This document shows positions 18,641 through 29,700 of a DNA stretch of 64,000 nucleotides, piece after piece; positions within the stretch are counted from its first letter, which is position 1, and each line of letters opens with the position of its first letter. The notes beneath the pieces were generated by a model, which saw nothing but the letters and a program-made list of their open reading frames with translations, ran no database searches and was not told where the DNA came from. Location of the stretch: assembly GCF_036323475.1 (NCBI RefSeq), contig NZ_AP028934.1, positions 1,612,001 through 1,676,000 of the forward strand, given 5' to 3'. Source of the stretch: Solobacterium moorei. Lineage in GTDB: Bacteria; Bacillota_I; Bacilli_A; Erysipelotrichales; Erysipelotrichaceae. The translations under genes were made by a program, and so were the position numbers.

Positions 18641-19556
18641 TTCCCTCTCCTCCGGTTATTTTTTTGAAGTAATCTTCCAAAGAATCATTACATATTTGTG
18701 ATGAAATCACTGATATTTCATTCATAACCAACGACTTGTTAATTTTTGCCATATCTAATCCATGACTATATATCCTTATATGATTATTATCTTCAACAGA
18801 ATAATTTGTTATTACAAACTCTTTTTCCAGAATAGTCGCAGCTTTTGATACATCTGATACTTCCAAAATAATGTACTTTCTATTTTTCTTATTTAATTCT
18901 TCCATACTGTTTTCTTCTAATAAAACTCCTTTATCTATAATGCCCACTGTATCAGCAAGGAGTGTTATTTCAGATAGAATATGACTGGAAATCAAAATTG
19001 TTTTTCCTTTTTTTACACTTAAATCTTTTATAAAATCTCTAACTTCTGCTATACCTATTGGATCTAATCCATTTGTCGGTTCATCTAAAATTAAAACTTC
19101 AGGATCATGTAAAATTGCATTAGCTATTCCCAGTCTTTGTTTCATTCCTAAAGAATAATTCCCAAAGAGTTTTTTATCTTTATATGGCAGACCAACTACT
19201 TCTAAAGCATTTTTAACTGCATTTGGAAAAGCCGTTCCTCTTAACATTGCAAATATTTCCAAATTTTCTGTCCCTGTAAGATTAGGATAAAATCCCGGTG
19301 TTTCAATAATTGCACCAATTCTTGGATAAATCTTTTTCTCATTACCTTTTATGTTTTGATTGAAAACACTTACTTCACCATTTGAAATATCCGTAAGACC
19401 CAATATCATCTTCATAATGGTTGTTTTCCCTGCTCCATTTCTCCCTAACAACCCATATATAGAACCTTTTTCAATGTGTAAATTTACAGAATTGACAACC
19501 GTTTGTTCTCCATAAACCTTTGTCAAATTCTTTGTTTCGATAATATAATTTTTCAT
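18633..19556 (-). CDS. ABC transporter ATP-binding protein, lantibiotic-immunity type
   Basis: 307 residues. Walker A GRNGAGKTTIMKM (~37), Q-loop, signature YSLGMKQRLGIANA, Walker B VLILDEPTNGLDP and H-loop ISSHILSE are all intact. A ~80-residue C-terminal extension is normal for BcrA/NisF/CprA-like subunits. It drives the two permeases encoded downstream. Together with the two-component pair at 20956-22566 this matches an inducible immunity module against bacitracin-, lantibiotic- or host-peptide-like agents. Confidence 0.88.
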   Translation of the reverse strand: MKNYIIETKNLTKVYGEQTVVNSVNLHIEKGSIYGLLGRNGAGKTTIMKMILGLTDISNGEVSVFNQNIKGNEKKIYPRIGAIIETPGFYPNLTGTENLEIFAMLRGTAFPNAVKNALEVVGLPYKDKKLFGNYSLGMKQRLGIANAILHDPEVLILDEPTNGLDPIGIAEVRDFIKDLSVKKGKTILISSHILSEITLLADTVGIIDKGVLLEENSMEELNKKNRKYIILEVSDVSKAATILEKEFVITNYSVEDNNHIRIYSHGLDMAKINKSLVMNEISVISSQICNDSLEDYFKKITGGEGIA

Positions 19557-19607
19557 TTCACTTTTCCTCCTTATTTTGTAACATCATTTTCTGCACTCTA
19601 TTACATA

Positions 19608-20024
19608 TTATTTTTTGCTAATCAAATCACTAATATTATTAAAAATTCCCTGTTTTAATTTCCAAATACCAGTATAGGGCTGTTCAATATAACAGTTGCC
19701 TTTCTCCTTATATAAATATGCTACACTTGGATTTTTTCCCTCATCTTTGTGATAGAATTTTATTATGATATAGCTATCAACATTCGTAGGTTGGTCATTT
19801 GCACTTTCTTTATTAGTATTTTCTGAATTATCTTTTATATCACTAACCAATTTTGATATTTCTTCATTAGTATTAATTATCTTAGATGTTTCGGAAGTAC
19901 TCTCCATAATTTCAACTTCTGCTATATTTTCAACTTCGGGCAACATTATCTCTTTTTTATTTACGCATGCCATTAAAGCTAACAAGCAAATAATAATTAG
20001 TGTTATTTTCATATATTTTTTCAT
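19608..20024 (-). CDS. Small lipoprotein (DUF5301-like)
   Basis: 138 residues. A lipobox LLALMAC follows a basic start and a hydrophobic stretch, so it should be lipid-anchored at Cys20 on the outer face of the membrane. The mature part is acidic and S/T/N-rich, followed by a small folded domain (YIIIKFYHKDEGKNPSVAYLY). Location between permease and ATPase genes suggests a LanI/NisI-like immunity lipoprotein that binds the peptide. The DUF5301 label is from memory, and function is inferred from context. Confidence 0.7.
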   Translation of the reverse strand: MKKYMKITLIIICLLALMACVNKKEIMLPEVENIAEVEIMESTSETSKIINTNEEISKLVSDIKDNSENTNKESANDQPTNVDSYIIIKFYHKDEGKNPSVAYLYKEKGNCYIEQPYTGIWKLKQGIFNNISDLISKK

Positions 20025-20068
20025 TTTCTCACACCTCTATCTAAAAACAATAATTTTTATGAATTAGC

Positions 20069-20836
20069 CTAATAGTTTTGTCTTTTCATGGATTTTATTG
20101 AAAGTATAAAAAATACTATTCCGATTGATAAAATAGATACTAAACAACTAAACGAGGATGCCTTTAGTGAATATCCACCAATACTATTTTCTACCATTTC
20201 TTTAGCAGCCGATGACACATTTTGATAAACTCCTAATAAACTTGCAAGCGGATGTATATGGACTAATATTGATGCTCCAAATATTCCAATTCCTAAATAA
20301 AGCAAGCACATAGAAATAGGTAAAACATAACTCTTAGAAAAAGTAGCAATGTAAATCACTGGAAGCATTGCAATCGGAATTAACAAAGCTGCTACTACAT
20401 ATAAAATAGCAGCTTCTTTCAATGTAATTAAATTAAAATCTACGAATCCAACACTTAATACTGCTCCCAAAACTGATGACATATATGTTAATATCATCAA
20501 AACTATAGTTAGTAATTCTATCAAAATGAATTTTGCAAAAAATACTTCAAATCTACTAATCGAAGTTATTAGTACATTCTTTAACGTGTCATTCTTCCTT
20601 TCGTCAAAAAATAACATCGTAGAAATCATTCCAATTATGATTGGCAAGAAGACAAAAGTTATATTCTTAAACGCTAAACAATATAAGTCTCCAAAACTAT
20701 CCATGATAGGACTTTCTCTTGAAATTGAAAATGCTCTTTCGATTGCAAATAAATTCAAAACAACAGTTAATATAAAAACACCTATCAAAATTCTGCTTCT
20801 CTTCCATTTTTTTATTTCAGCTTTTATTAAGAGCAT
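20069..20836 (-). CDS. ABC-2 permease, immunity module third permease
   Basis: 255 residues with six hydrophobic segments and the MLLIKAEIKKWKRSR start typical of this permease group. It is homologous in style to the two permeases at 17178-18640 but encoded on the other side of the lipoprotein. The module therefore has three permeases and one visible ATPase. It may replace a subunit or be the product of duplication. Confidence 0.75.
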   Translation of the reverse strand: MLLIKAEIKKWKRSRILIGVFILTVVLNLFAIERAFSISRESPIMDSFGDLYCLAFKNITFVFLPIIIGMISTMLFFDERKNDTLKNVLITSISRFEVFFAKFILIELLTIVLMILTYMSSVLGAVLSVGFVDFNLITLKEAAILYVVAALLIPIAMLPVIYIATFSKSYVLPISMCLLYLGIGIFGASILVHIHPLASLLGVYQNVSSAAKEMVENSIGGYSLKASSFSCLVSILSIGIVFFILSIKSMKRQNY

Positions 20837-20920
20837 ATCGCACCTCCTTACAATAAATATTGTAAATGATTAACCTTGCCATAATCTTGCGGCACTCTTG
20901 TTTTTATCTTGTTTCAATAA

Positions 20921-20943
20921 AAAAAGCCCCAAAAGAGGCTTTC
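20921..20943 (-). terminator. Intrinsic terminator after the sensor kinase
   Basis: Minus-strand AAAGCC/GGCTTT stem followed by seven T residues, 13 bases beyond the kinase stop codon. It separates the two-component genes from the transporter genes. Confidence 0.75.
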
Positions 20944-20955
20944 TAAATCAGCTAT

Positions 20956-21864
20956 TTACATTGCAAACTCTACAGTAAAAACAGTTTTTATATTTGGCAC
21001 ACTACTTACGCTTATTTTAGCATTATTTACTCGCAATAATTCTTTGGAGATTGATAATCCAAGTCCTGAACCTTTTGTTAATCTTGAACTATCTGCCTGA
21101 TACATTCTGTCAAATATATATGGTAAGTCCTTTTCACTTATACCATCTCCATTATCTAAAATCGTCAAAGTAACTTTTGTATCCGATTTTTCTAATTTCA
21201 AGTGTACTCTATCGCAATTACTATGAACGATAATATTGTTAATTATATTGTTTAAACTTCTAAAATAAGCATTCTCATCTATCCTTATATTACATTCCTG
21301 TTCCGGAATTTCAATTTCATAACTTATATGTTTTTCTTCAAAAATAGGAATCCAATCACTTATCACATTTCTTGTTAATTCGTTCAAATCCTTATCCGCA
21401 AAAGAAAACTTCCATTCTCCTGAATCCAATTTTACCCAATCAAAAAGTTTTTCTACAAAATCCTTTAAGTAATGTGCTTTACTTAAAGAAACTTTTATAT
21501 AGTCATCTTTTTCATCACCTGTAACAAGTCCTTCTTGAACTGCTTCCAAATACCCAACCATAGATGCTAAAGGAGTTTTTACATCATGAGATAAACTTGT
21601 CATGAGTGATTTATATGCCTGCTCGGATTGTTTCTGCTCTATTAGTTTATTTTGACTTCGTAGTGCTATCTCATTTATATCGTGGCAAATTTTTTCTGTA
21701 GTATCATTTTTCTTAATTAAAATTCTACGATTGTAATCACCATTTTTGATATCAACAAGTACCTCTTGAATCCTATCTATTTCCTTTTTTATATGCGTAA
21801 TCTTTTTTACTAAATATAGGATTACACATAAAAGCATCAAAATTATGATAGTTTTTATATCCAT
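20956..21864 (-). CDS. Sensor histidine kinase of the immunity module
   Basis: 302 residues. It has one N-terminal membrane segment (1-20) and a short HAMP-like linker. The phospho-acceptor His93 lies in SLSHDVKTPLAS, then N-box NIINNIIVH, G1 DNGDGISEKDL, F-box YIFDRMYQ and G2 GSGLGLSISKE. The very small input region and the KTPL box resemble intramembrane or CprK/SpaK-like sensors that detect peptides via the transporter or membrane. It lies three bases downstream of its response regulator. Confidence 0.88.
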   Translation of the reverse strand: MDIKTIIILMLLCVILYLVKKITHIKKEIDRIQEVLVDIKNGDYNRRILIKKNDTTEKICHDINEIALRSQNKLIEQKQSEQAYKSLMTSLSHDVKTPLASMVGYLEAVQEGLVTGDEKDDYIKVSLSKAHYLKDFVEKLFDWVKLDSGEWKFSFADKDLNELTRNVISDWIPIFEEKHISYEIEIPEQECNIRIDENAYFRSLNNIINNIIVHSNCDRVHLKLEKSDTKVTLTILDNGDGISEKDLPYIFDRMYQADSSRLTKGSGLGLSISKELLRVNNAKISVSSVPNIKTVFTVEFAM

Positions 21865-21867
21865 ACA

Positions 21868-22566
21868 TCATTCCCCCTTACTAAAACGGTAACCCACACC
21901 TCTTACTGTCAAAATATAAGTTGGTTCTTCAGGGTTAGGTTCTATTTTTTTTCGGAGTTTACTTATAAAGGACATTATATTACTATCATCAAAAAGGTAA
22001 TCTTCCTCCCAAACATTAGTATATATTTGTTTTTTTGTAAAAATTCTCCCTTTATTGGATGCGAGAAAATATAACAAATCAAATTCTTTACTTGTTAATT
22101 CGATATTGTTATCGTTTATTTTTACAGTTCTATTCTCTTTATCTATTCTCATATCTTCTATTATGATTTCTTTAAACTGGTCTATGCTTTTCTGATTAAA
22201 GTCTGTGAATCTTCTAACCATAGCTTCAACTCTTGCTTTAAGTTCATTGATATTAAAGGGCTTAGTTAGATAATCATCCGCACCTTGTTTAAGTCCATAA
22301 ATTTTCGAATCATCATCAGACTTTGCAGTCAACATTAAAACTGGAACAGTGTATTCTTCTCTTATCATCTCCAAAACTTGAAATCCATCAAAGTCAGGGA
22401 GCATAATATCTAATAAAATCAAGCACAGATTGTTTGAACTTCGGATTTTTTTATATCCATCTAATCCATTATTAGCAATGTCTACAGAATATCCATCTGT
22501 GCTTAAACATTTTTTAATTAAATTACATAATGCAATATCATCATCTATAATTATTATCTCTCTCAT
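21868..22566 (-). CDS. OmpR-family response regulator of the immunity module
   Basis: 232 residues. The receiver domain has the acidic pocket DDD (8-10), phospho-acceptor Asp53 in LILLDIMLPDFDGF and Lys near KPFN. The C-terminal winged helix includes ELTSKEFDLLYFLASNKG and YILTVRGVGYRF. It would activate the immunity transporter operon when its kinase senses the peptide. Confidence 0.9.
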   Translation of the reverse strand: MREIIIIDDDIALCNLIKKCLSTDGYSVDIANNGLDGYKKIRSSNNLCLILLDIMLPDFDGFQVLEMIREEYTVPVLMLTAKSDDDSKIYGLKQGADDYLTKPFNINELKARVEAMVRRFTDFNQKSIDQFKEIIIEDMRIDKENRTVKINDNNIELTSKEFDLLYFLASNKGRIFTKKQIYTNVWEEDYLFDDSNIMSFISKLRKKIEPNPEEPTYILTVRGVGYRFSKGE

Positions 22567-22663
22567 ATCTCATACCTCCATAATACCTATTCAACATAGT
22601 CATCATCAAAGGAAAATACATCATTTGATATACAATCTAAAGTCTAAAGGTTCTTTATAAAAA

Positions 22664-22885
22664 TTAAAACTTATTTATATTATTCGTCCTATTCAATGAA
22701 ATTAGTTCACCAAAATCTGTATCCAGTTCAATACAAATTCTATAGAGAATTTCCATGCTGACAAATTCACCTTTTCCCATTTTAGCTATCGTTGCAGGAG
22801 CTATACCAACTTTTTCCTGTAGGTCTCTTTTGTTCATATTTTTATCTATTAAAAGTTTCCACAGCCCATTATAGTTTATTTTCAT
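22664..22885 (-). CDS. Small XRE/Cro-type DNA-binding protein
   Basis: 73 residues from MKINYNGLWKLLIDKNM, chosen because AAGGATG lies upstream; an in-frame ATG seven codons earlier has no such site. Helix-turn-helix KRDLQEKVGIAPATIAKMGKG is followed by short helices. It is a common small Cro/CI-like regulator in mobile elements and probably controls the ssb/helicase block or the immunity module next to it. Confidence 0.75.
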   Translation of the reverse strand: MKINYNGLWKLLIDKNMNKRDLQEKVGIAPATIAKMGKGEFVSMEILYRICIELDTDFGELISLNRTNNINKF

Positions 22886-22950
22886 ATTACCATCCTTAAT
22901 ATTCATATAGTTGAACTTTTATTTCATTAATTATATCATAATTTCACCAA

Positions 22951-22989
22951 ATAAAAAAGAGTCGGTGCAGTCCTAAGACCACACCGACC
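22951..22989 (-). terminator. Strong intrinsic terminator after ssb-like gene
   Basis: Minus-strand GTCGGTGTGGTC/GGACTGCACCGAC stem, three-base loop, then CTCTTTTTTAT. It lies directly behind the stop codon of the SSB-like gene and would end the long conjugation transcript. Confidence 0.85.
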
Positions 22990-22995
22990 GTAAAT

Positions 22996-23655
22996 TTATC
23001 TCTCAGTTTCTTTGCTTACTTCTTTCTTTTCTTTCGGCTTTTCCTTATCTTCAGCCTGATATTTTTTGATAGCCCCAAGTACAGATTCTTTCTTTTCTTC
23101 TTGTCCTTTCATTTGTTCCTTTGCCTTTAACAGTTTTGAAGAAAGTATTCTGATATTGCTATGTTCCTTTCCGTTATCATCAATGGATGTTCTGATTTGT
23201 CCAAAGAGCTTAACAAAATCCCCCTGCTTAAAGTCCTTTGGGATATCACTCTTTTCTCCATAAGCGGAGCAATTATGATATACTTTGTTACCCTCATCGT
23301 CTTTGGATACTACGGAAAAGTTCGCTATCTTAAAGACTTCTCCGTTCTTATTTTCCCTTTCAACTACATCAACCTCTCCAACGATATTTCCAACAATATT
23401 GATAAGATTATCCTTTTCTTCCTCAACATAAGGCACATCTTTTATCTGCCCCTGTTCCCTTAAATCCTCAATCATATAGTCAAATTCCTCATGTAGCAAA
23501 TTAAGGCTGTCATTGTCCATATAAGCGTCATAGAGCTTATCTAAAGCACTTTCATCATTGATACCTTTTTCCATGCTTATAATCGCCTTTACAAAGTCCT
23601 TGTGGTTATCACTTACCATATCTTCAATCTGATTTCTCATTGTTTTGTAATCCAT
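22996..23655 (-). CDS. SSB-like OB-fold protein with N-terminal extension
   Basis: 219 residues. Residues 1-75 are helical and acidic. Residues ~75-170 form an SSB/OB fold (NIVGNIVGEVDVVERE, FKIANFSVVSK, HNCSAYGEKSD, GDFVKLFGQIRTS). The C-terminus holds SVLGAIKKYQ followed by a K/E tail, a motif also seen at the end of the neighbouring helicase. It would coat single-stranded DNA after transfer or during element replication. GGAG precedes the ATG, and a hairpin lies between it and the helicase stop codon. Confidence 0.82.
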   Translation of the reverse strand: MDYKTMRNQIEDMVSDNHKDFVKAIISMEKGINDESALDKLYDAYMDNDSLNLLHEEFDYMIEDLREQGQIKDVPYVEEEKDNLINIVGNIVGEVDVVERENKNGEVFKIANFSVVSKDDEGNKVYHNCSAYGEKSDIPKDFKQGDFVKLFGQIRTSIDDNGKEHSNIRILSSKLLKAKEQMKGQEEKKESVLGAIKKYQAEDKEKPKEKKEVSKETER

Positions 23656-23680
23656 GTTTTTATATCTCCTTTCATGGTAA

Positions 23681-23701
23681 AAGGGAGCTGTTCGCTCCCT
23701 T
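23681..23701 (-). terminator. Hairpin between helicase stop and ssb start
   Basis: AAGGGAGC/GCTCCCTT perfect 8-bp stem with a five-base loop and a short T-run on the minus strand. It overlaps the helicase stop codon, 26 bases before the next start. Confidence 0.65.
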
Positions 23702-26700
23702 ATCTTAAAATTTCCTGTTCTTTTGTTTTCTGCTTTTCTTCTGTTTTACTTTCATTTTGATAGGCTCTTATCTGCCCTAAAATAGATGGCTTATCCTCAG
23801 ATTTTTGTGCGATTTCTTCTTTGCTATGAAGATTGTCCTCCACATCATAGGTTGACTCAAAATAATCACTGTCCTTAAAGTCATTGTCATATCTGTCAGG
23901 AATACCGTCATTATCAAGGTCTTTAGAAAGTGGATCATAGAAGTTTCCTTCATCATCAATATCAAGTCCTGTTGCTGCCTTTAAGTCTTCGGAATCCACA
24001 TAGACTAAATCTTCAAAAGAGGATAGCTCTATTTCATTTTTCATATTCCTTAGAGCTTCATTCTCTCCCTTGTTTTCATAGTCGAAGCTCTCTGTTTTGA
24101 TAGGAGTATCATCAATATACTGTGTCCATGTTTTCTCCTCTAAATCAAGCTCATATTGAATACCATGTCTTTCATCCGGTGTATTGGTATAGGCGATGCC
24201 GATGTGCTTTTGGTCAGGATATAGAGTATTAAATTCATCATAACTATGGTTTTCTTCATATTCTCTGTTGCAAAAGTCTATGATAGCTCTTTTTACATCT
24301 TCTACAAGGGGATTATCATTTCTCATTTCTTCCACTTCTCCCATATCAAGGAGCTTATTTAACTCTGCCAAGCGAAGCACTTTTGATTTTAACTCATCTG
24401 CCTTTTCAAAAGGTTTCTTTAATTCTTCTTTGGCATTTTCAAGCTGTTCCTTTGTACTGATAAGTTTTTCTTCAAGCCTGTTTAATTTCTCGGGCATTTT
24501 CTCAAGAGCGTTATCAAGTCTTGTAATGTTACCATCCGCACTTGTTCCAAGCTCTCCTGAATGCTTTGCAGCACCATTTAGGCTAAAGTTATGTTCATTG
24601 GTAAAGAAGTTATAACTTACCTCTAAATCCATATTCCTATACTTACCTATAACCTTGCTTTCATTGATTTTCACTTTAGAAATGGCTTCAAGTAGCTTTT
24701 CTCCGGCTAATTTCTTATCGGTAATTTTTTCGCCTGCAATGGTAATAGAAGTAAACTTTTCCTCACCTTCCGCTTTTGGATCTACATTGGATATATCTTT
24801 TTTGACAGCTTCAATGAGCTTTTCCGTTCTTGCGATTTCATCCGGGTAGTTTTTTGCCACCTTATCCTCTAATCTGTAACGGTTAGACTTATAGTTTGCT
24901 TCAAGCATTTTAAGTTTTGTAACCTCATTATCCAAGTCCATCTTTTCTTTAATCTTAGGATCGCCAGTGGCAAGTGCTTTAATCTCTGCATAGTTAAGTG
25001 AGCTTTCGTCCACATCTTCTGCAACTCTGACGGGAGTCTTACTGGTCATAATCTGAGAAATGAATTTCTGCTTATTCTCTATCGTCTGCCATAAGTAGCT
25101 GTCAAATGTATTCTCTGTAACATAACGATAGATATTTACTTTCTCATTTTCGTTCCCCTGTCTTACAATTCTCCCTGCTCTTTGCTCTAAGTCAGCAGGA
25201 CGCCAAGGCACATCGAGGTCATGCAAAGCAATCAGTTTATTTTGCACATTCGTTCCTGCTCCCATCTTCTGCGTTGAACCCATTAAGATGCGAACTTCGC
25301 CTTTTCTTACTTTCGCAAAGAGTTCATCTTTCTGTTTGTCTGAATTTGCTTCATGTATAAAGGCGATTTCTTCTTTCGGTATTCCCATAGCTACAAGTTT
25401 TTCTCTAATATCATCATAGATGTTAAATTCTCCATCTCCTTTTGGAGTGGACATATCAGAAAAAAGTAGCTGTGTTGACCTGTTTTCTTTTGTATTATCC
25501 CAAATAGCAAATACATTTTTCACGCATACATTGACCTTGCTATCAGGATTATCAGGAAGAAGTGGATTGATTAAACGCTGATCCAAGGCAAGTTTCTTAC
25601 CATCATTGGTAATTTTAAGCATATTATCAACATCTGGCTCTACAACCCTATTTCTGACATCATCTGCTCTTTTAGAAAGGCTCTTTAGGATTTCCTTTTG
25701 TTCTTCAGAAGGCTCTGTCTTAATAACCTCGTAGTTAGCTTCAGGTGTAGGAAGATTAAGCATATCTGCCGTCTGAATATCAGCAACTTCCTTAAACATA
25801 GACATAAGCTCAGGCAAGTTATAGAACTTTGAAAATCTCGTCTTTACCCTGTATCCTGTTCCTTCCGGAGACAATTCAAAGGAGGATTGTGTTTCTCCAA
25901 AAGTGGAAGCCCATGAGTCAAAATGCTCCAGTCCGTTCTTTTTAAGACTTTCATACTGAAGATACCTTTGCATAGTATAAAGCTCGGTCATTGAGTTACT
26001 TACAGGTGTTCCTGTTGCAAAAACCACGCCTTTGCCGCCTGTCATTTCATCCATGTAGCGGCATTTCATAAACATATCAGAGGACTTAAAGGCTTCTGAC
26101 TGTCCGATACCTGCAACATTTCTCATTTTTGTATAGAGATAAAGGTTCTTAAAGCCATGTGCCTCGTCAACAAAGAGCTTATCAACTCCCAGTTCCTCAA
26201 AGGTAATCACATCGTCTTTCTTAAAATCATCATTTAATTTCTCAAGCCTTGTTTCCAGTTTTTTCTTTGTCTTTTCAAGCTGTTTTACTGTAAAGTTTTG
26301 GTTTCTGTCATGCTTGTATTCTTCTACATAGTTTACGATTTCATCAATCTGATCTTGGATGTGCTTCTCCTGATATTCCTTTGACATGGGGATTTTTTCA
26401 AACTGCGTATGTCCGATAACAACCGCATCATATTCCCCTGTGGCAATCTTTCCGATAAATCTCTTTCTGTTTTTCGGCTCAAAGTCTTTCTTATCAGCCA
26501 CCATAATGTTAGCTGACGGATATAGCTGCATAAACTCTCGACCGATTTGCCCTGTTAGGTGATTTGGGACAACAAACAAGGACTTACTGCACATCCCAAG
26601 CCTTTTACTTTCCATTGCAGAAGCTACCATTTCAAAGGTCTTTCCACTTCCTACTACATGGGCAAGTAAGGTATTTCCTCCATAAAGACTTCTTGCTATG

Positions 26701-29700
26701 GCATTTCTTTGATGAGTTCTTAAATCAATCTCCGTATTCATTCCTTCAAAAGAAAGATTGCTTCCATCATATTCTCTGTTACGGATGGAGTTAAAACGCT
26801 CGTTATACAGTTTTACAAGACGGCTTCTTCTTTCCTGATCGTTAAATATCCAGTTCTTAAATTCTTCTTTTAATAGCTCCTGCTTTTGTCCTGCAAGCAT
26901 GGTTTCTTTTTTATTTAAGACAGAAGTTTTAGAGCCGTCCGGATTTACAATTTGGTCAAATACCTTTGTTTCTTTAAGGTTTAAGGCATCTTCAATCAGC
27001 TTATAGGCATTTACCCTTGATGTACCAAAGGTCATTTCAGCAAGGTCATTTCCTCTGTCCCTGCTTTTTCCTTCTACATTCCATTCGCTTGTAAGATTGG
27101 AAAATTTAACCTTAATATCCCATTTGGCATACCCCGGAGTTTTTAGCGTTTCAAAGATGAATTTCTCAATATCTTTAATCGGTATCCAAGTTGCACCAAG
27201 ACGCACATTGATTTCACTTGCTTCAAGTTCCTTTGGAAGAACTTTGGTAAGCTCTGCTTTTTGGTATTCCAAACGGTTCATTTCATAGCTTATCAGCTCT
27301 TTCTCTTTTCCATTCTCGGCAAAACCAAGATGAGGGAGTTCTCTTTCCGTTTGTCTGAGCTTTGATAAGTAACTGTCTACTATGGCAATCTTATCCCTGA
27401 TATTTCCACTTAAATATTCATCCTTTGTTACATAGCCATATTTATAGGAATTACTGCCATTGGCACAGGCAAAAGGTAAATCACCATCTTCTAAGTTAAA
27501 GGAAAGCGGTCTGTAAAAGTTTTGTTCCTCTCTAATATTTAGGTAGATTTCCCCTCGAAGCTCCTCAATCAAAGTCGGTCTGTCTTTTCCTGTAAGACTT
27601 CCCATATAGTCAAAATCCACATAGCCTTTTTCAGACACCGATAAGACAAGGGCTTCTAAAGAAGTATCCACATGGTCTATAACTTTAGCCTTTGTAATAG
27701 TTCTTTTGGAGAAAATATCTCCCTTTGCCTTGAAATTTTCTTCTTCATCAAGGATTTCTATGGAGGAAACAAGAGGGAAGTTACTATCTTCTTTCAAGGC
27801 TCTGGTATTGCTTAAATTATTGACAAAGCCATGCTTCTTTGAAAAGTTATCATAGACTTCATTTAGTTTTTCCTGTGAAACCTTGATTTCTTCTTCGCTA
27901 AAATCTTCTTTCTGCTTGTAAATCACATCTTTTAAGGCAGCATTCAGCTCAAGGTAATCCTTGATTTTTTCTTTATTCTTGTCTGATACTTCCTTTCTAA
28001 TAAAGAGTGAATTTTCTCTGTAATAGACTTCATCATCAATCAAGGTGTATGAGAAGTTCTTTACATCATCGGTTGCAGGGATAGAAGTTATTTCATCATC
28101 AAGTAGCTCTATTTCTTCATACTTGGCATCTTTTGAAATTCTTTCTCCTGCAATCTCGATACGATCCTTTAACGAAGCCATATTTATCTCTGTACCTAAA
28201 AAAGCTATCGGTTCACAAGTTAGAGTTTTCCCAAACCTTCCGCTAACTTCACGCATAGAACCAAGCACCTGCTCAGGATGATCGACAAAGTATTTGTTAT
28301 ATGAAAGTCCATTTTCATCTTCCGCAAGGTGTATCCAGTCCTCATCTCGCTCTAATACACTATCTCTTTTCTTTAAGAAGATAATATCTGAAGTAACTTC
28401 TGTGCCGGCTACGCCCTTAAAGGTATCGTTTGGAAGCCTTATTGCTCCTAAAAATTCGGCTCTTGCTGCGAGATACCTTCTAACACTTTCGTCTTTTTTA
28501 TCCATCGTTCCTGAAGATGTGATAAAGGCGATAACGCCACCATTTCTAACCTTATCAATGGATTTTGCAAAGAAGTAGTCGTGAATAAGAAAGTTATTAC
28601 GATTGTATTCCCTGTCATTTACCTTATACTCTCCAAATGGAACATTTCCGATTGCGATATCAAAGAAGTTGTTGGAAAATCCCGTTTCTTCAAGTCCCTT
28701 AACCTGTATATCACTTTCAGGGTATAGCAGCTTTCCAATACGCCCGCTTACCGAATCAAGTTCCACACCATAAAATTTTGACTTATTCATTTCATCAGGT
28801 AGATTACCGATAAAGTTCCCAACACCCATTGACGGTTCAAGGATATTGCCCTGTTTAAATCCCATACCTGAAAGTGTCTTATATACGCCATCAATAACGG
28901 TTTTCGGTGTGTAAAAGCTCGTTAAGGTTGATTCTCTTGCAGCTTCATATTCTGATGACGATAGATTTTCCTTTAAGAAAGCTCTTGCCTCTTTCCACTG
29001 TCCATCCTTACTTTCATCAAAGACATCAGCAAGTCCACCCCAACCAACATATTTCGCTAAAACTTCCTGAGCTGTAATATCAAGCTCTCGTTCTCCGCTT
29101 CCCACTCTGTTAAGCATAGAGATTGCTTCAAGATTATTGTTTAACCTCTCACTTGGAGATAACTTTGAAGGAAGCGTTTCTTCTGTAATCTTGAAATTGT
29201 GAGCCTGATTTTTCTTTATCTCTGCTTCCTCAAAAGTCTTTTCGGATTTTATATAAGTCAGATTTTCAAAGATTTTATCAAGCTCACTTTCCTTACGATA
29301 AGGAATTACATCGGAGCCTGTAATCATACCTCCAAGATATTCGGTATTATCCTTAACCGTTACTGTGTTTAGGTTATTTCCCATATCATCAAATCTTGTG
29401 ATGGTATAGTCTTTTCCCTTATATTTCACTTCATCGCCGATGATAAATTCAGGTCTTTCAAGACTTACTTGTCTTAATAAATCCTCATTATCAGTAAAGG
29501 ATACAATCGGTATTTGATGATTACCTTGCCTTGCAGGATCAAGCCACAAATCATTTCTTCCTGTGATTTGATTTTTAGAAATCTCCCTTACTTTGTACTC
29601 CTCATGATTAAAATAGACGGTATCGCCTTCTTGAACTGCAAACTCATCTAAAGGGCTGTCCTCTTTTTCGTTAAGCTCTACTTCTTCTTTTTCCTTTAGA

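Noticed and set aside
23777-23965. 62-residue same-strand ORF at the helicase C-terminus
   Set aside because: Met/Thr-rich shadow without ribosome-binding site; it does not coincide with a low-complexity segment of the main frame.
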